Shown here: one piece after another, positions 44,297 to 56,459 of the stretch | How the letters are laid out: each line of letters starts with the position of its first letter | How positions within the stretch are numbered: the stretch's first letter is position 1 | NCBI RefSeq assembly: GCF_027409185.1 | Contig: NC_084462.1 | Location: 181,092,071-181,156,070, forward strand | DNA from: Cynocephalus volans | Lineage: Eukaryota > Chordata > Mammalia > Dermoptera > Cynocephalidae | Direction of reading: 5' to 3' | DNA: 64,000 nt | Made by a program: the position numbers and the translations under genes | Notes under the pieces: generated by a model | What the model was told of the DNA's origin: nothing | Seen by the model: the letters and a program-made list of their open reading frames with translations, nothing else | Database searches by the model: none

Positions 44297-44320
44297 AAAA
44301 TAAAATAAAATAAAATAAAA
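44297..44320. repeat. (AAAAT)n microsatellite
   Basis: A short pentanucleotide run of AAAAT units following an A-run. Confidence 0.85.
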
Positions 44321-44959
44321 TCAAGCTTCACTGCCCAACATGCAGCCCACAGCTGAGTTCTGTCTTTTTTGACATGGGATCTCCCTGACCCTATGATCTG
44401 ACATCAGCCCCAACTGGCCAACACCAGCCACCACGATGGTCTCCGCTACCTTTGCTGTATGCTGAGGCTGCATGAGAGAGGTCAGGGCTTGAGCGAGAAG
44501 GAGACAAAGGACATATCATCCCCAGATATATCCTAGGTGAACTGGCCTGGTCACCTAGGTCCTGCCTATAGCCCTTGGGAGGAACAGTAACCCAGGCTGA
44601 GTTCATGGGACCTGTCCCTCTTCCCATCAGTCAGCACAGGGACCCAGGAAGCAAAGGAGGGAGAGGTGGTGCCTTTTATACAGTGACTGCGCCTGCCGGC
44701 CACACCTGCTGCTAAATGTGGTCAACCGGTGACTCGGCTTGCACCAACCCAATCTGCATTTGTCCTCCTGGGAGGTAGGGTGTAGGTTCAGAAATGAACT
44801 GGGGTCAGGACGACCTCCTCCCCAACAGACATGTAGGTGGGACCCAAACACCAAAGAGATGGACGCAGACCTGGTCTGGCTGAAGGAGTGGGGGGCCCAG
44901 AGCCCACTTGCTTCACCCTCATCTCATTAGGAATATCAGGGGTGCACTGAGAAAACACT

Positions 44960-45095
44960 GGGAACCCACTCAATCCTTACAAACACCCTGTGAGGCCAGG
45001 ATCATTACCCCATTGTACAGAAGATGAGACTGAGGTTCAGAGAGGTCAACTGATACACCCAATGACAAACAGCTTTGGGGCAGCAGCCTTGTCAG
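44960..45095 (+). mobile_element. MIR SINE fragment
   Basis: CTCAATCCTTACAAACACCC, CCCATTGTACAGAAGATGAG and CTGAGGTTCAGAGAGGTCAA are in MIR order. Confidence 0.8.
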
Positions 45096-45450
45096 TCTCC
45101 TCTGTTGAACTTACTCTTCACAAAGTTTTCCTGACTGCGTCTCTTCAGGCACAGGCTACTCAACCTGAGAGGCTCATAGCTGGTTTCATCTAATTATTTG
45201 TCTTTGCATTTTATATTTAGCACCTAAGAATCTGGAGCCACTTCCTGTGCTCACCTGCAGTTACTGCCCAGTTTGGGGCACCAGGCATGTGGCTGGGACA
45301 GATACCCCAGTGGGTCAGCTCCACCTGCCTCTTAACAGCTCATCCAATTAAATTTCTGTCATCAGGACCTGTCCTCGGGCCCTCTAAATGATTGTAAAAT
45401 AAAATGTGTAGTCAGCCAAGCAAAAAAGATGCCATCAACTTGAAGGCAGG

Positions 45451-46330
45451 TGCTATGGTCTGAATGTTTGTGTTCCCCCAAAACTAACATGTTGAAATCG
45501 TAACCCCCAAGGTGATAGTATTAGGAAGAAATTGGTACCAAGAGGTGGAGTGCTGCTGTGACAAACATTTTAAAATTGGATGCAGCTTTAACCTGGGTAA
45601 TGAGGAGAAGCTGAAAAAGTTCGGAGGTGCATGCCAGAAAAGCCTGCATTTCTGTGAATGAACCATTAAGGGCAATTCTGGTGAGGACTCAAACAGAAAA
45701 GAGGAGATAGAGATGGTGGTCACACAGCACTGTGAATGTAATTAATTCCTCACAGTTGTATGTTTAAAAATGCTTAAAATTGCAATTCTTATGTTATAGA
45801 TAATTTACCATAATTTTTAAATTAATTAATTTAAAAATATGCTCTACTATCAAGGCAAAAAAAAAAAGAAAGAAAGAAAGAGGATAGCTGTAGAGAAAGC
45901 CTCAGTCTTCTTAGAAAATACCTAAGTAATCCTGAACATTATGTTGGTATAAATATGGATGGTAAAGGCCATTCTAATGAGGTCTTAGAGGGAAATGAGG
46001 AATATGTTATTGGACAATGGAGGAAAAGCCATCCTTATTATATAGTGGCAAAGAACTTGGCTGGATTGTATTTGTGTTCTAGTGTTTTGTGGAAGGTGCA
46101 ACTCACAAGTGATGAAATTAGATATTTGGCTGAGGCAATTTCTAAGCAAAGTGTTGAAGGAGTGACCTGGTTTCTCTTGACTGCTTATAGTAAAATGTGT
46201 TAATCAAAAGAGAAACAGAACTTAAAGATTTGGGAAATTCTCAGCTTATCCATATTGTAAAGAATGAGAGAGCCTCTTCAGGAGAGAATAACAAAGGTAT
46301 GGCCAAATGACTATCTGATAAGGAGATTAG
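45451..46330 (+). mobile_element. Degraded MaLR element: LTR start plus internal region
   Basis: TGCTATGGTCTGAATGTTTG at 45451 opens an LTR that is cut short near 45530. The internal region follows (AATTGGTACCAAGAGGTGGAG at about 45531; GGTAAAGGCCATTCTAATGAG; GCAAAGAACTTGGCTGGATTG) and runs to about 46330. An L1 3' tail interrupts it at 45715-45885. The frames are broken; a 76-82-codon piece at 45955 is a remnant. Confidence 0.75.
45715..45885 (+). mobile_element. 5'-truncated old L1 3' tail inside the MaLR region
   Basis: CACTGTGAATGTAATTAATTCC, then TTATGTTATAGATAATTTACC, then an A-run with (AAAG)n, as at the 3' end of an L1M-type element. Only about 150 bp of L1 are present. Confidence 0.6.
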
Positions 46331-46364
46331 TTAGCCATCTAAACAGAAGCCAGGACAATGTCTA

Positions 46365-46690
46365 ATACACAGCCATAAGCCACATGCAGCTACTGAGCTA
46401 GTCTGAATTAGGTGTGCTATAAAATGCAAACTATGCACTAGAAAGTAAAGACTTAGTATTTCTTAAATGAAGGCAAAATATTTCATCAATAAATTTTATA
46501 CTGTTCGCATGTTGAAATGATAATGTTTCGGGTATATTTGGGGTTACATCAAATATATTATTAAAATTAATGTGACCTGTTTCTTTTTACTTTTTTGATG
46601 TGGCTACTAGAAAATTTTAAATTACATATGTTGCTCACATTTGTGACTCACATAATATTTCTGTTGCTCGGTGTTGGTCTGGAGAGTTCT
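46365..46690. mobile_element. AT-rich DNA-transposon-like repeat, copy 1
   Basis: It shares with 53605-53925 the ordered landmarks AGCCACATG/AGCCACTTAC, AAGTAAAGACTTAG, CATATTTGGGGTTACATC and TTCTTTTTACTTTTTTGATG, ending with a CAGTGCCATCC-like complement. It resembles a short non-autonomous hAT-type element known in mammals; I cannot give its exact name. Confidence 0.55.
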
Positions 46691-48029
46691 AAGCCTTTTG
46701 GTGTGAGTGCTGCAATTGAGATAATCAGCATGCCCTCTCCTCTCCCACCCACACAGACACACAGTGAAGAGGATCTCGATCTTGCTAGCTAGTTGATTGA
46801 TGAGTTAAGTAAGTATGTTATTAAGGCGAACAGGGCCAGGCAGCCTGGGTACCGCAAGGCTGGGAGCAGAAGCTATAGGAGGTTTTTGCTTTTCTCTCTT
46901 CCAGGTCTCCAAAAGCTTATCTGGGAAAGCAAAGGGATGGGGTGGGAGTTCTGGGGAGTCTGCAGTCCCCATCACCCCCCAGTCTTCTCACGGGGGGCAG
47001 ATGACTTAACCATCCCCAGGAGTTTCCTCAGAACAGAAGGTCTGTTCTTTCCTTAAGGTCTGGAGCCAGGAAGCTGCCAGCAGCTCCTGGACAAGTTGGG
47101 CCCTGTCTGACCAAACAGACTAGTCTGTCAGCTGCAGGATTTATTCATCCCAGAGGAGGCCATTGGCTCTGCTTGAGGGATGCATGTCCCCCAGGCCACA
47201 GATGACCCAGGAATGGAGGCCAAAGTGGAGCTGCCCCTGGAGAGAGCCCAGTACTGGGTTCCAGGGACCTGGACATGAAATGGGATGTTGCTAGCAAGGG
47301 GCTGAGAAAGAGTGTGGACAGAGTCACACAAGCAGGCAGCTTCCTCATCAATCATCAAGGTCAGTCCTCTGGGTCTGACCAATCCCCTCTTATCAACCTA
47401 TCACTCCTCAAGTCAACACAGCAAACCAGGGGGTTCCATCTCTTCCCTACGTGTTGGCTACAGTTTTTATTTCCATGCAAATTTACTTTAAGATTTTGAT
47501 CCTCTCCAACTTTCACAGTCATGGAACTTACACAGACTGCAGTGGAACCACTAACCAGTGTGTAACCTCATTCTGTCTCATCCCCTTTAGCAGGCCTGTC
47601 GTAGGGTACTGCCCACCCTGGTCACCCCTGCTGGACACTGGCTCGCTGTTCCTCTCGCACCCATGCCATCCTCTTGTCCCCATGGCTGCTGCTTCAGCTC
47701 ATGCCCTCCTATTTCTCCCTGTGCCTCCCCCAAAGCCCCCTGACTCTGTGCCTCCCAGCCCTCCCTACATCACTCCTGCCCAAATTCCCCTGTGAGTGTT
47801 CCACACCGTGTACAGCTCCCTGGTAAGCATCTCAAAATAAGAATGCAATTAAGATCCGGCCACTCCTTGGTAGAGTCACCCTTGGCCTCCAGAATGCCCA
47901 TCCCTTGCCACCTCTTTGGCTGGCCTACAAGGAGACTCTGTGCCAACCAGGAAAAGGTTGCAGGACACGGGCTTGCAGAAGGAAGGGTCAGTCCCACGAG
48001 ATGCCCACTGGCAGTAATTATCACACAAT
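46691..48029. other. Mostly unassigned sequence, possibly L2-derived in its 3' part
   Basis: No recognised gene. C-rich sequence at 47560-47800 may be L2 3' UTR, because an L2 3' end follows at 48030. Open frames are short and without motif. Confidence 0.4.
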
Positions 48030-48150
48030 TTGCAATCTTTTCCTTACTTGTTTGACTTCCCTTTTAGACCATGAGCTCTGCCAGGGCAGCGACAGGTCTG
48101 TTTTGCTCACTGCTGGATTCCCTAGACACTCGATAGACGCTTCTTTATGA
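48030..48150 (+). mobile_element. L2 LINE 3' end fragment
   Basis: GACCATGAGCTCTGCCAGGGC, TGTTTTGCTCACTGCTGGATT and CTAGACACTCGATAGACGC match the order of the L2 3' end (agctcc..gggcagggac, ctgtatcccc, cacatagtaggcgc). Confidence 0.7.
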
Positions 48151-48362
48151 TTTGAGCATACGATGTCCAGGGTGTAACACAGTACAGATGGGAATGTGTG
48201 AGGCTCCTGGGAATGGACCAGCCTGGAAGGACGGGAGTGGCCCGTGGTAATGGGGGCAACAGACCAGGCAGTCATTCTGAGGTTCTGAATAGAGGCAAGA
48301 CCAGAGGAGAATACTGCTGGGACAAGTCTCTAGCCATTTAGAAACAAACAGGTTTGAGATTG

Positions 48363-48409
48363 TGTTATTCCCTAGAGCTGCCAGAACAGAGTACCACAAG
48401 CTGAGTGGT
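48363..48409 (-). mobile_element. MLT1 LTR end, antisense scrap
   Basis: The 47 bases are the inverse of an MLT1 3' end (GTACCACAAGCTGAGTGG) and abut a plus-strand MLT1 directly. Confidence 0.5.
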
Positions 48410-49212
48410 TGCTATGGACTTGTGTTACCCCAAAATTCATATGTTGAAGTCCTAAGCTCCAATGTGACTGTATTTGAAGATGGGGACATTGGGGAGCTAA
48501 CTAAGGTTAAATGAGGTCACATGAGAGCAGCCCTAATCCAATAGGGCTGGTGTCCTTATAAGAAGAGGAAGAAACACCAGAGATCTCTCTCTCTCCAAGT
48601 ATGCACGGAGAAGACACCATGTGAAGAGACAGCAAGAAGGAGGCCATCTGCAGGCCAGGAAGAGGGGGTCTCACCAGAAACCAACCCCACCTGATGGAGT
48701 TTGGATGTGTTGTCCCCTCCAAAACTCATGTGGAAATTTGATCTCCAATGTGGCAATGTTGGAAACTGATTGAGTCATGGGGGCGGATCCCTCATGAATG
48801 GATTAATGCTCTCCCTGGGGGAGGGGGGATTAATGAGTGAGTTCTCGCTCTAGTAGTTCCCACGAGAGCTGGTTGTTTAAAAGACCCTGGCACCTTCTCT
48901 CTCTCTCTTGCTTCCTCTCACCATGTGCTCTGTTTGTACCTGCTGGCTCCCTGCCACTTTCTGCCATGAGTAGAAGCAGCCTGAGGCCCGTGCCAGATGC
49001 AGCTGTCCCAGAACCGTAAGCCAAATAAACCTCTGTTCTTTATAAATTACCCAGTCTTGGGTATTCTGTTATAGACACACAAAACGGACTAAAACACCAC
49101 CCACACCTTGATCTTGGACCTCCAGCCTCCAGAATTGTGAAAAATAAATTTCTGTTGTATAAGCCCCTCGGTCCATGGCATTTTATTATGGCAGCCCAAG
49201 CAGAATAAAACA
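48410..49212 (+). mobile_element. MLT1-type LTR interrupted by an MST-type LTR
   Basis: The left part (48410-48691) opens TGCTATGGACTTGTG and carries GGTGTCCTTATAAGAAGAGG. The right part (49097-49212) carries CTCCAGAATTGTGAAAAATAA and ends AATAAAACA. Removing 48692-49096 plus one copy of CCACC restores the normal LTR order. Confidence 0.88.
48692..49096 (+). mobile_element. MST-type solo LTR nested in MLT1
   Basis: A 405-bp LTR: TGATGGAGTTTGGATG at the start, GGGGGCGGATCCCTCATGAA, AGTTCCCACGAGAGCTGG and AAGCAGCCTGAGGCCC inside, ACAAAACGGACTAAAACA at the end. The perfect 5-bp duplication CCACC lies at 48687-48691 and 49097-49101. MST LTRs are, to my knowledge, best represented in primates and their close relatives. 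Confidence 0.93.
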
Positions 49213-49219
49213 CGACCCT

Positions 49220-49620
49220 TAACAGAACCTTATCTATTAAATTGTTTGGTTGCAAGTGACAAAAAAAATTAAACTACATAAAACCAAAAGAAAATTTCTT
49301 AGCTCCAGAACTGAACAGTCCAAGAGTAGATCAGGTACAACTGGACCCAGGTGTCCTGGCTTGCTTTCTCTCTCTTTCTGCATCTGCCTCTCTTAGCTCC
49401 CCTCTCTTCCTGGTGGCTCTGTCCTGCGGTGACTCTCCTCACTGGCATGGGGTCTGCCAGCCACACTGGGTCCCCTTTAGCAACTTCCGTGGAAAGGAGG
49501 TGCCTCCTCTAGAGGCTCAGGCCCAAGGTATTGAGAGACTCACAAAGGCCAAGCCACAGCTCACTCTCGTCGGTCAGGCCACAGAACACACCAGAACACA
49601 GGAAGTGAAAATAAAACAGG
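49220..49620. mobile_element. Old interspersed repeat, unclassified
   Basis: AAATTGTTTGGTTGCAAGTGAC followed by AGAACTGAACAGTCCAAGAG and a pyrimidine-rich stretch resembles a widespread mammalian repeat whose name I cannot give. There is no frame of interest. Confidence 0.4.
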
Positions 49621-50540
49621 AGCTCAAAAAGAACCCACCTGATGACAAAGGGACACAGAAGCCCACTAAAAGGGCTCCCAATGGCCAAAGCTGGAACAAA
49701 AAATAAAATAACATAGCACTGGATTATAACCCAAAGTAGAAAATAAATATGCATGAGACCATACTGATATAAATAAGTGATTGAATAAATAACTAAATGG
49801 GGAAGAAGAGGCAAATCTCCCACACAGAATTACAAATATTTTACGTAGAAACACTGTGGTCAAGCAGGTGGGACATAACTTCCCACTCCTCGAGCGTGGG
49901 CTGCAGATAGTGACTCTGTATGCACACACCGGGGACAGAAGGGAAAGGCAGAGGGGGAGGGGGAGGAAGAGGTGGGTTTTTTGGTTTTTCATCAAGAGAA
50001 ACCAGGCAAACGTCTGGGCCAGGTGATCGAGGCCGGCATCAACGGTGATCATTGGTGTTGATACTATGTGCTTTTGATACGATGGAATGAAATGGCATTT
50101 ACCTCTGTGACCTTCCTCCCCATATCCCATAACCCCAGTTTAATCATGAGAAAAACATCAAACAAATTCCAATTGTGGGATATCTTACAAAGTTCTCAAC
50201 CAGCACTCCTCAAAACTGTCAAGGTCACCAAAAACAAGGAAAGCCTAAGAAACTGTCATAGCCAAGAGGAGCCTGAGGGGACATGACAACTAAATGCCAT
50301 CCTCCTGGATAGGATCCTGGGACAGGAAAAGAACATTAGGGAAAAACTAAGGAAATCTGAATAAAATATGGACTTTATGTGTCAACATTGGTTCCATGAT
50401 TGTAACAAATACACTACATTGGTGTAAGATGGTAATAGTAGAGGAAATCATGTGGGTACACAGGAACTCTCTGTACTATCATCACAATAACTCTGTAGCT
50501 ATAAAACTGTCCTAAAAGAAAAGGTGTATTTAAAATTTTA
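49620..50540 (+). mobile_element. Old L1 (L1M-type) 3' UTR end
   Basis: The order ACAAATATTTTACGTAGAAAC, CTGGATAGGATCCTGGGACAG, TGGACTTTATGTGTCAAC and AACTCTCTGTACTATC, then AAAACTGTCCTAAAAGAAAAG, is that of an L1M 3' end. It is non-coding. Confidence 0.75.
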
Positions 50541-50799
50541 AATTAACATACATTCTAGCTCCTTCTATGTTTACTTTATGGAATGTCCACTTGGGTGAGA
50601 ATTTATTATGCAAAATGGTTACCTACAGTTATTTGTATTTAATATTTAATTAACTAAAGTTGTATGATTGTTTTTGTTTGGGGCGAAAAATAAAAAATAA
50701 TAAAAGTTTAAATTTAAAAAAAGAATGGGAACCAATCCAGTCCTTAAAGTAATGTTGAAAACTCAGGAAAACTCAGGAAATATAGGTCTACAGTGCAAC

Positions 50800-52720
50800 C
50801 TTAAGCCCCACATCAACATACATCCTGGATTCCAGATGGATGTTAGATTCAGATATGTATATTTTTTAATGAAACCATTAAATTACTAAAAGAAAATGGA
50901 GATAAATATTTATATAACTTTGAAATAACAAAGCTCTTTCTAAACATCACTCCAAAGGCAAAAGACCTCAAAAGATCACTTTGACTACATAAAAATAATA
51001 TAAATACTAATAAAAATAGCAAATAATTATTCACACTCACTGTATGCTAAGCACTGTTATAAGCACTTTATTAACTCGTTTAGTCCCCACAACAAGCATC
51101 CAAGGTATTGATATTATCCCCAATTATAAATGAAAGACCGAAGGCCCTGGTAGGTGACGAAACAGACCCAATGTTACCTAGTTAGGAAGTGGTGGGGCAG
51201 GGTGGCTAAGACTGCGCTTTCAACCACAAAAGTAACAGACACACAGAGACTGGGAAATCATGTACGAAAAGCAAAGATTAATATCTTTATGACGGTCATG
51301 TATATGCGCACTCTTACCAATGAGAAAAAGACAAACACTGCACTAGAAAAACAGGCAGAGGAAGTAATTCACAAAGGCAATCCACAAAGGAAGTCATTCA
51401 GTCAGTGCCTGTAAAAAAATAAAGTTCAACCTCACCAGTTATCAAAGACGCAAGTTCAAACGAGCTCCTTCCCACCCTATCAAGCTGCTGAAGATGCAAA
51501 AAGGATCAGTCTCTGTGGTGGTGAGCATTGCTAGTGGCTCTTTGGAAGCAAACACTGAGATGAGCTAACAAGCACCGAGATGTTTATTAGGGACTTGCCT
51601 TAGCATCAGTCCCTGTGGGAGAAGAGGAGAGAAGCAGGAGAGGACGGGGGGAGAGGAAAACTTCAATGCAGACCCAGTGACAGCCCTGGCAATCCCACAG
51701 GGAACGACCAAGCCAGAGCGGTCCCAGGAGCCTGGTCCTGAGTAGGGCAGAGATGACCCCACAATGATGTGTCACTGGATGAGGCTGCCAGGGAAGAGTC
51801 ATGACTTTGGGCAGGTGGATTTTTGCAGCTGAGCAATCCCTAGAGGGACTGACAACTGAAGGCACCCCAAGTAGCTGGGGTGACAAGTCCTTTCTGGAAG
51901 AGGGATCTGGATGGCTCATCACAATGAAGACACAGAAAAAATGCATTTTAAAAGTCACTGATGTTAGGGAAATGCAAATCAAAACTACACTGAGATACCA
52001 GCTCACATCCATGAGGATGACTACTACTTAAAAAAAATAATAATAATAAGTGTTGGTTAGGATGTGAGAAATCGGAACTCTCATGCACTGTGGGAATGTA
52101 AAATGGTACAACCACTGTGGAAAACAGTATGGTGGTTCCTCAAAAAATTTAAGATAGCATTACCATATGATCCAGCAATTTCACTTCTGGGTATATGCCC
52201 AAAAGAATTGAAAGCAGGGACACAAAGAAATATTTGTACACCCATAGCATTAATCACAGTAGCTAAAATGTGGATGCATCCTAAGTGTCCATCGAGGATG
52301 AATGGATAAGCAAGCCGTGGAATACCTACACAACAGAATATTGTTCAGCTGTAAGAAGAAGGATAGTCTGCAATGTGCTACGACATGGATGAACTGTGAG
52401 TGCATCATGCTAAGTGGAAAAAGGCAGTCACAGAAAGACAAATGCGGTAGGGTTCCATGTAGGACGTACTGGAGTCATCAAAACCACAGAGAAAGCAGAA
52501 CCATGGGTGCCAGAGGATGGGGGAGGGGACAATGGGCAGTCAGGGTTTAATGGGGACAGATTTTCGGTTTTACAAGATGGAAAGAGTCCTGGAGATGGCT
52601 GGTGGTGACGGTTGCACATTATAAATGTATTGAATACCACTGAGCTGTACACTTAAAAATCATCACGATGGTTAATTTTATGTTCTGTGTTTTTGCCACA
52701 TATAAATAAAAGAAAATTGG
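50800..52720 (+). mobile_element. Old L1 ORF2 3' part and 3' UTR, interrupted by MIR
   Basis: 50800-51010 and 51205-51540 are degraded ORF2 C-terminal sequence. A MIR sits between them. 51940-52690 is better preserved ([14 protein letters not shown], then [14 protein letters not shown]) and ends with the L1 3' UTR (ATTGAATACCACTGAGCTG, TTTTATGTTCTGTG) and an A-rich tail. 51541-51939 is not clearly L1. At least two L1 copies may be involved. Confidence 0.75.
51012..51195 (+). mobile_element. MIR SINE fragment
   Basis: TTCACACTCACTGTATGCTAAGC, GTTTAGTCCCCACAACAAGC and TTATCCCCAATTATAAATG (quoted in part) follow MIR order. Confidence 0.75.
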
Positions 52721-53089
52721 TGGGAAATAAGGGCCATTACATGAGTTGTTGACATGTGCCACCCATTTTCTCCACACTCCACGACAGGGGTCAGACGGGG
52801 GTTCCAGCTCTGAGTGATTCTGACAAGACACCCCCATACCCTACCCCCACCCCAGCTCTCACATCCCTCCACACCTCCCCACCTGCTTTGGAGACCACCG
52901 GGCCCTGTCCCATGATGCCCCATACCCAGCAGTCTGCTGCAGGAACTGGCTTGCACTAGCTTGCAAGAGTTGATTGTTAAATGTTAAAGGACTCTGCAAG
53001 CCGGTTGTTCAGCCACTGAGAGCATGAAATGAGGCATGGCAGGCATAAGTACAATATGGAAACCATCAAGGACACCCAGGCCATCCTTC

Positions 53090-55060
53090 ACATTGGGCAC
53101 TAATCCCCCGTAAGACCATTCTCATCCAAGCCCATCCTCTGTCCCACCTCCCTCCCAAAGGCCCTCACTGTGCCTTCTGGCACTTGAGATGCCCCATGGG
53201 CAAAAGCACCTCTTTCCTGCACTTTCTCTCCACGCTCTTGCTCTGACAGGAACCCAGCTCTCTGTAGTGTCCCCCTTGCTCCTCATGGTTCCTTCCAGAT
53301 CCCCATCCCTCCCACCATCCCCAGACCCTGCAGCTTTGGAGCTCATGTTGTGGCACTGTCCCCTCTGCCACCCTTCCTGCTTGCAGTTATCTGCAGATCC
53401 TAGTCCCCTCTTCCTTGTTCCTGGAAGATTTTCACACCTGGCTCATCGTCACTCCCTCTAACACTCCTGTTCTAATTCTTGGTGATTTAAATCCCCACAG
53501 AGATGACCCTCTTTATTCCTTGACCTCCACTCCTCCAAGAATCTTGTCCTCCACCCCTGCTTGGCCACCCGTCTCATGGTCATTCTCAAGACCTGAGCCA
53601 TCCAGTGCAATGGCCACAGCCACTTACAATGTGGCTGATCCAAAATGAGAGGCACCGTCCATGTAAACTACACACAAGATTTCAAAGACTTAGTACAGGG
53701 GAAAAGTATAAATATCTCATTAATAATTTCTTAATGCTAATTTCATGCTGTGATGATAACATTTGGGATGTACTGGGTTAAATAAAATATATTATTTAAA
53801 TTAATTCTGCCTGTTTCTTTTTAGTCTTTTAATGGGACTACCAGAAAATTTTATATTATATGAGTATATGTGGCCTGTCTTTGTGGGTCACGTAATATTT
53901 CTACCGGATGGCACTGCTCTGGACTTTGCCATAACCCGTCATCCTGTCATAACCTCAGTTTCAGGCATGCCACTTCCTGAACCAGCTCTCATCTTTCCAA
54001 CTCACTGACACCAGTACCCCATGCCAACCATCTTTCAAACCCACTGGGACCTACAATCCATTAGTTCATCTTTCCACTTTTTAATTGTCCCTTCTCTACT
54101 CAAGTCGTCTTCCCTTCCTCCCCAGTTTGGATTCCACGGTCCATCACTGCCGCCTCTCTCACGCATGCACCTGCAGCTCCCGTACCCCTCTCTCATCTCA
54201 TCACAGTCACCCGGAAGAACCTCCAGCCTGGTTAGTTACGATACCACGCCGGCACCTGCTAACTTGAATGAGACTGAAGGAAAAGACGCAATCATGGTGA
54301 CTGGTCTCACTTTCATTCTGAGCACCAAACTCAGGTGCTCCCTTAATAGATGATTGGCAGTCCTACTACTCTTCCATTTCGTTCTCCTGAAAACCCAACA
54401 CTCCCCCGGCCCCCATATCAAGTCGTTGCACTCAGCCAATGACCTTATATCTCATTTCACAGAGAAACGGAAGCCACCCGAGGAGAAGTTAACACGCTTC
54501 CCACCACACCCAGCCACCTGCTCTGTTGTACCTTGGCTATACCACAAGGCTGACCCTCCACTTATGCACCAGCTTCCCCCATCCCAGCAAATCTCCACCA
54601 CCACCACCATCAATTGTCAATTTTTCCTCTGTTGGATCATTCCCATTGTCTTCCATTTAAAAATTAAAAATTTAAAAACTTGTTCTTTCATCCCCTTCCT
54701 GCCCCCCCTACAGTGCGACTCTTTGACAGTATAGATTCCTGCTGCCTTCAGTTCCTCTCCTACCATCTTCTCTTGAATCCATTTCAGTCAGGCTTTTGCC
54801 TCCTACCACTGCATTGAAACCCTCCAATGGCTCCCCTATGTCATTTGGGATAAAAGCCATAGTCCTTACAATGGCCCGTGGGATCCTGTATGATCTGATC
54901 TCCCACTATCAGTTGCCCCTCAGCAGCCACCATTCCATGGAACTGCCGAGGCCAAACACTTTGCAGCCAAAATCCGGGAAAACCAGAGAACATGTGTGGA
55001 CCAGAGGACCCCTTCTTCCTGGCTACCAAGTGAACCTAGAAATCCCGCAGCCACCACCCA
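53090..55060 (+). mobile_element. Ancient L2 (CR1-clade) LINE copy
   Basis: About 1.6 kb of L2 sequence remains. The endonuclease remnant near 53480-53580 reads LILGDLNPHRDDP, then a Leu/Ser-rich TSTPPRILSSTPAW. Further ORF2 sequence lies at 53925-54660 (TCTCATTTCACAGAGAAACGG, GGATCATTCCCATTGTC), and an L2 3' end-like segment at 54780-54910 (GGGATCCTGTATGATCTGATC). The frame is long dead. An AT-rich DNA transposon interrupts it at 53605-53925. Confidence 0.75.
53605..53925. mobile_element. AT-rich DNA-transposon-like repeat, copy 2 (inside L2)
   Basis: Second copy of the repeat at 46365-46690, with AAAGACTTAGTACAGG, TTGGGATGTACTGGGTTAAA and CTACCGGATGGCACTGC. Its ends (CATCCAGTGCAATGGCCAC and the complement of GTGCCATCCGGTAG) look like imperfect terminal inverted repeats. 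Confidence 0.6.
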
Positions 55061-55489
55061 ACACTATCTGGAGTAGAGGAGTAAATGATGGAAGTTGTCA
55101 GAAACCTGCTTGGCCAAGCATTTTAGCCTAAGAATCACAAGTTTCTCAAAGAACTGTTTAAATTTCTGTATTAGACTGAGGTTACTAGAATAGACTCTGT
55201 TTTTTCCCCCTCTTATGACTCAGCAGAGGGTATCTCTCAGGAAAGATCAGATAAATTAAGTAGGGAAATAAAGATGCTCTATTTTCTTTGCACAGCTGAT
55301 GTATTGTGGGTGGTTTTGTGACCCTGCTACGTGCATACATATGCACAGAACAAAGGATGACAGAATATAGACAGGTGATGCCATTAGGAATGATTTTTAT
55401 TTTCTTCTTTATATTTTTGTTATTTTCTGATTTTCTTCAATGAATGTTAGCTAATTTTATAATTGGACGTGCATTTTCAAATTTTAGAA
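55061..55489. other. Unassigned; possible old LINE tail
   Basis: The TTTTTATTTTCTTCTTTATATTT stretch (55397-55420, quoted in part) with CTTCAATGAATGTTAGC resembles the tail of an old mammalian repeat. There is nothing coding. Confidence 0.35.
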
Positions 55490-56459
55490 GAAGATGGAAA
55501 CTTTCACTCCCAAACAAGATGTAGTAATAAAGACTGGATTTACTCTCCTGCCTGAAACAACCAAAACAAACTGGATCAAATAGATAAAACAAGAGTTCTC
55601 AGGACACTGGATATTGGGTAACAAAAATATAATGATTTCTGAGAACATAAAAGCAAATAAAGTGAGCCACCCAATTACCCCAGCTTACTTCCTTCAGAGG
55701 GATTCCAGGCCACAACAAAGAAAGGGTACCCAAGGTGGAACTTGGCAGACTCCTTGAGTTGAGGCAACAGAGCTGAAATTCCAGGGATTCCACCATAGCT
55801 AGGACTCTTCAAACAGAATACCAAAGAAAAGAAAGCTGCCTAGAGACAGAACCCTGAGATATGCAGAGAGTTCTCTCAAGCATTCAGCAGAGAATTGATC
55901 AGCACATGCCTGTGAGGAAATCCCAAGAACCAGATGAAAGGATTGGAGGTAACAGTACGTGGCACTCACACAAGAACTGGGAATAGTGCCTGTTTCAACC
56001 AGCCAGACTGGGAAGCCCATAATTCACAGGGCATTGAGTGAAGTACTCAGGGAGGCCTTGCCTCAGAAGTGGGAAATAATTAGTCCTAGACTAAAAGCTA
56101 CTGTGCATCCACCTAACATTTCATAAAAGCAAGCCCAGAAAGGAACAGACTTTTTCTAAGTAATTTAAGTGTATTCCAAAACAAAGCTTGAGATATTTAT
56201 AGGAACACAAAATATCCAGCACCCAACAAGATAAAACGGACAATATCTGGCATCCAATCAATTTCCAGATATACAAAGAAGCCAGAAAATATTGAAAGAG
56301 AATAATTAGTCAATCAAAACCAACTCAGACCAACATAGATGTCATAAGTAGTAAACAAGGGCATTAAAACAGTATTCCATATGTTTAAATATTATTAGAG
56401 ACATAGAAGACATTAAAAAGATTCAAATCAAATTTCTAGAGATGAAAACTACAATGCAT

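Larger units (their letters stand above)
42181..44955. other. Low-repeat unassigned region
   Basis: This is the longest stretch without a recognised long repeat. It contains a possible MIR 3' scrap near 42720, an (AAAAT)n at 44297-44320 and scattered short frames. None shows conserved domain content. It is the best place to look for exons with external evidence, but I cannot define one. Confidence 0.45.
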
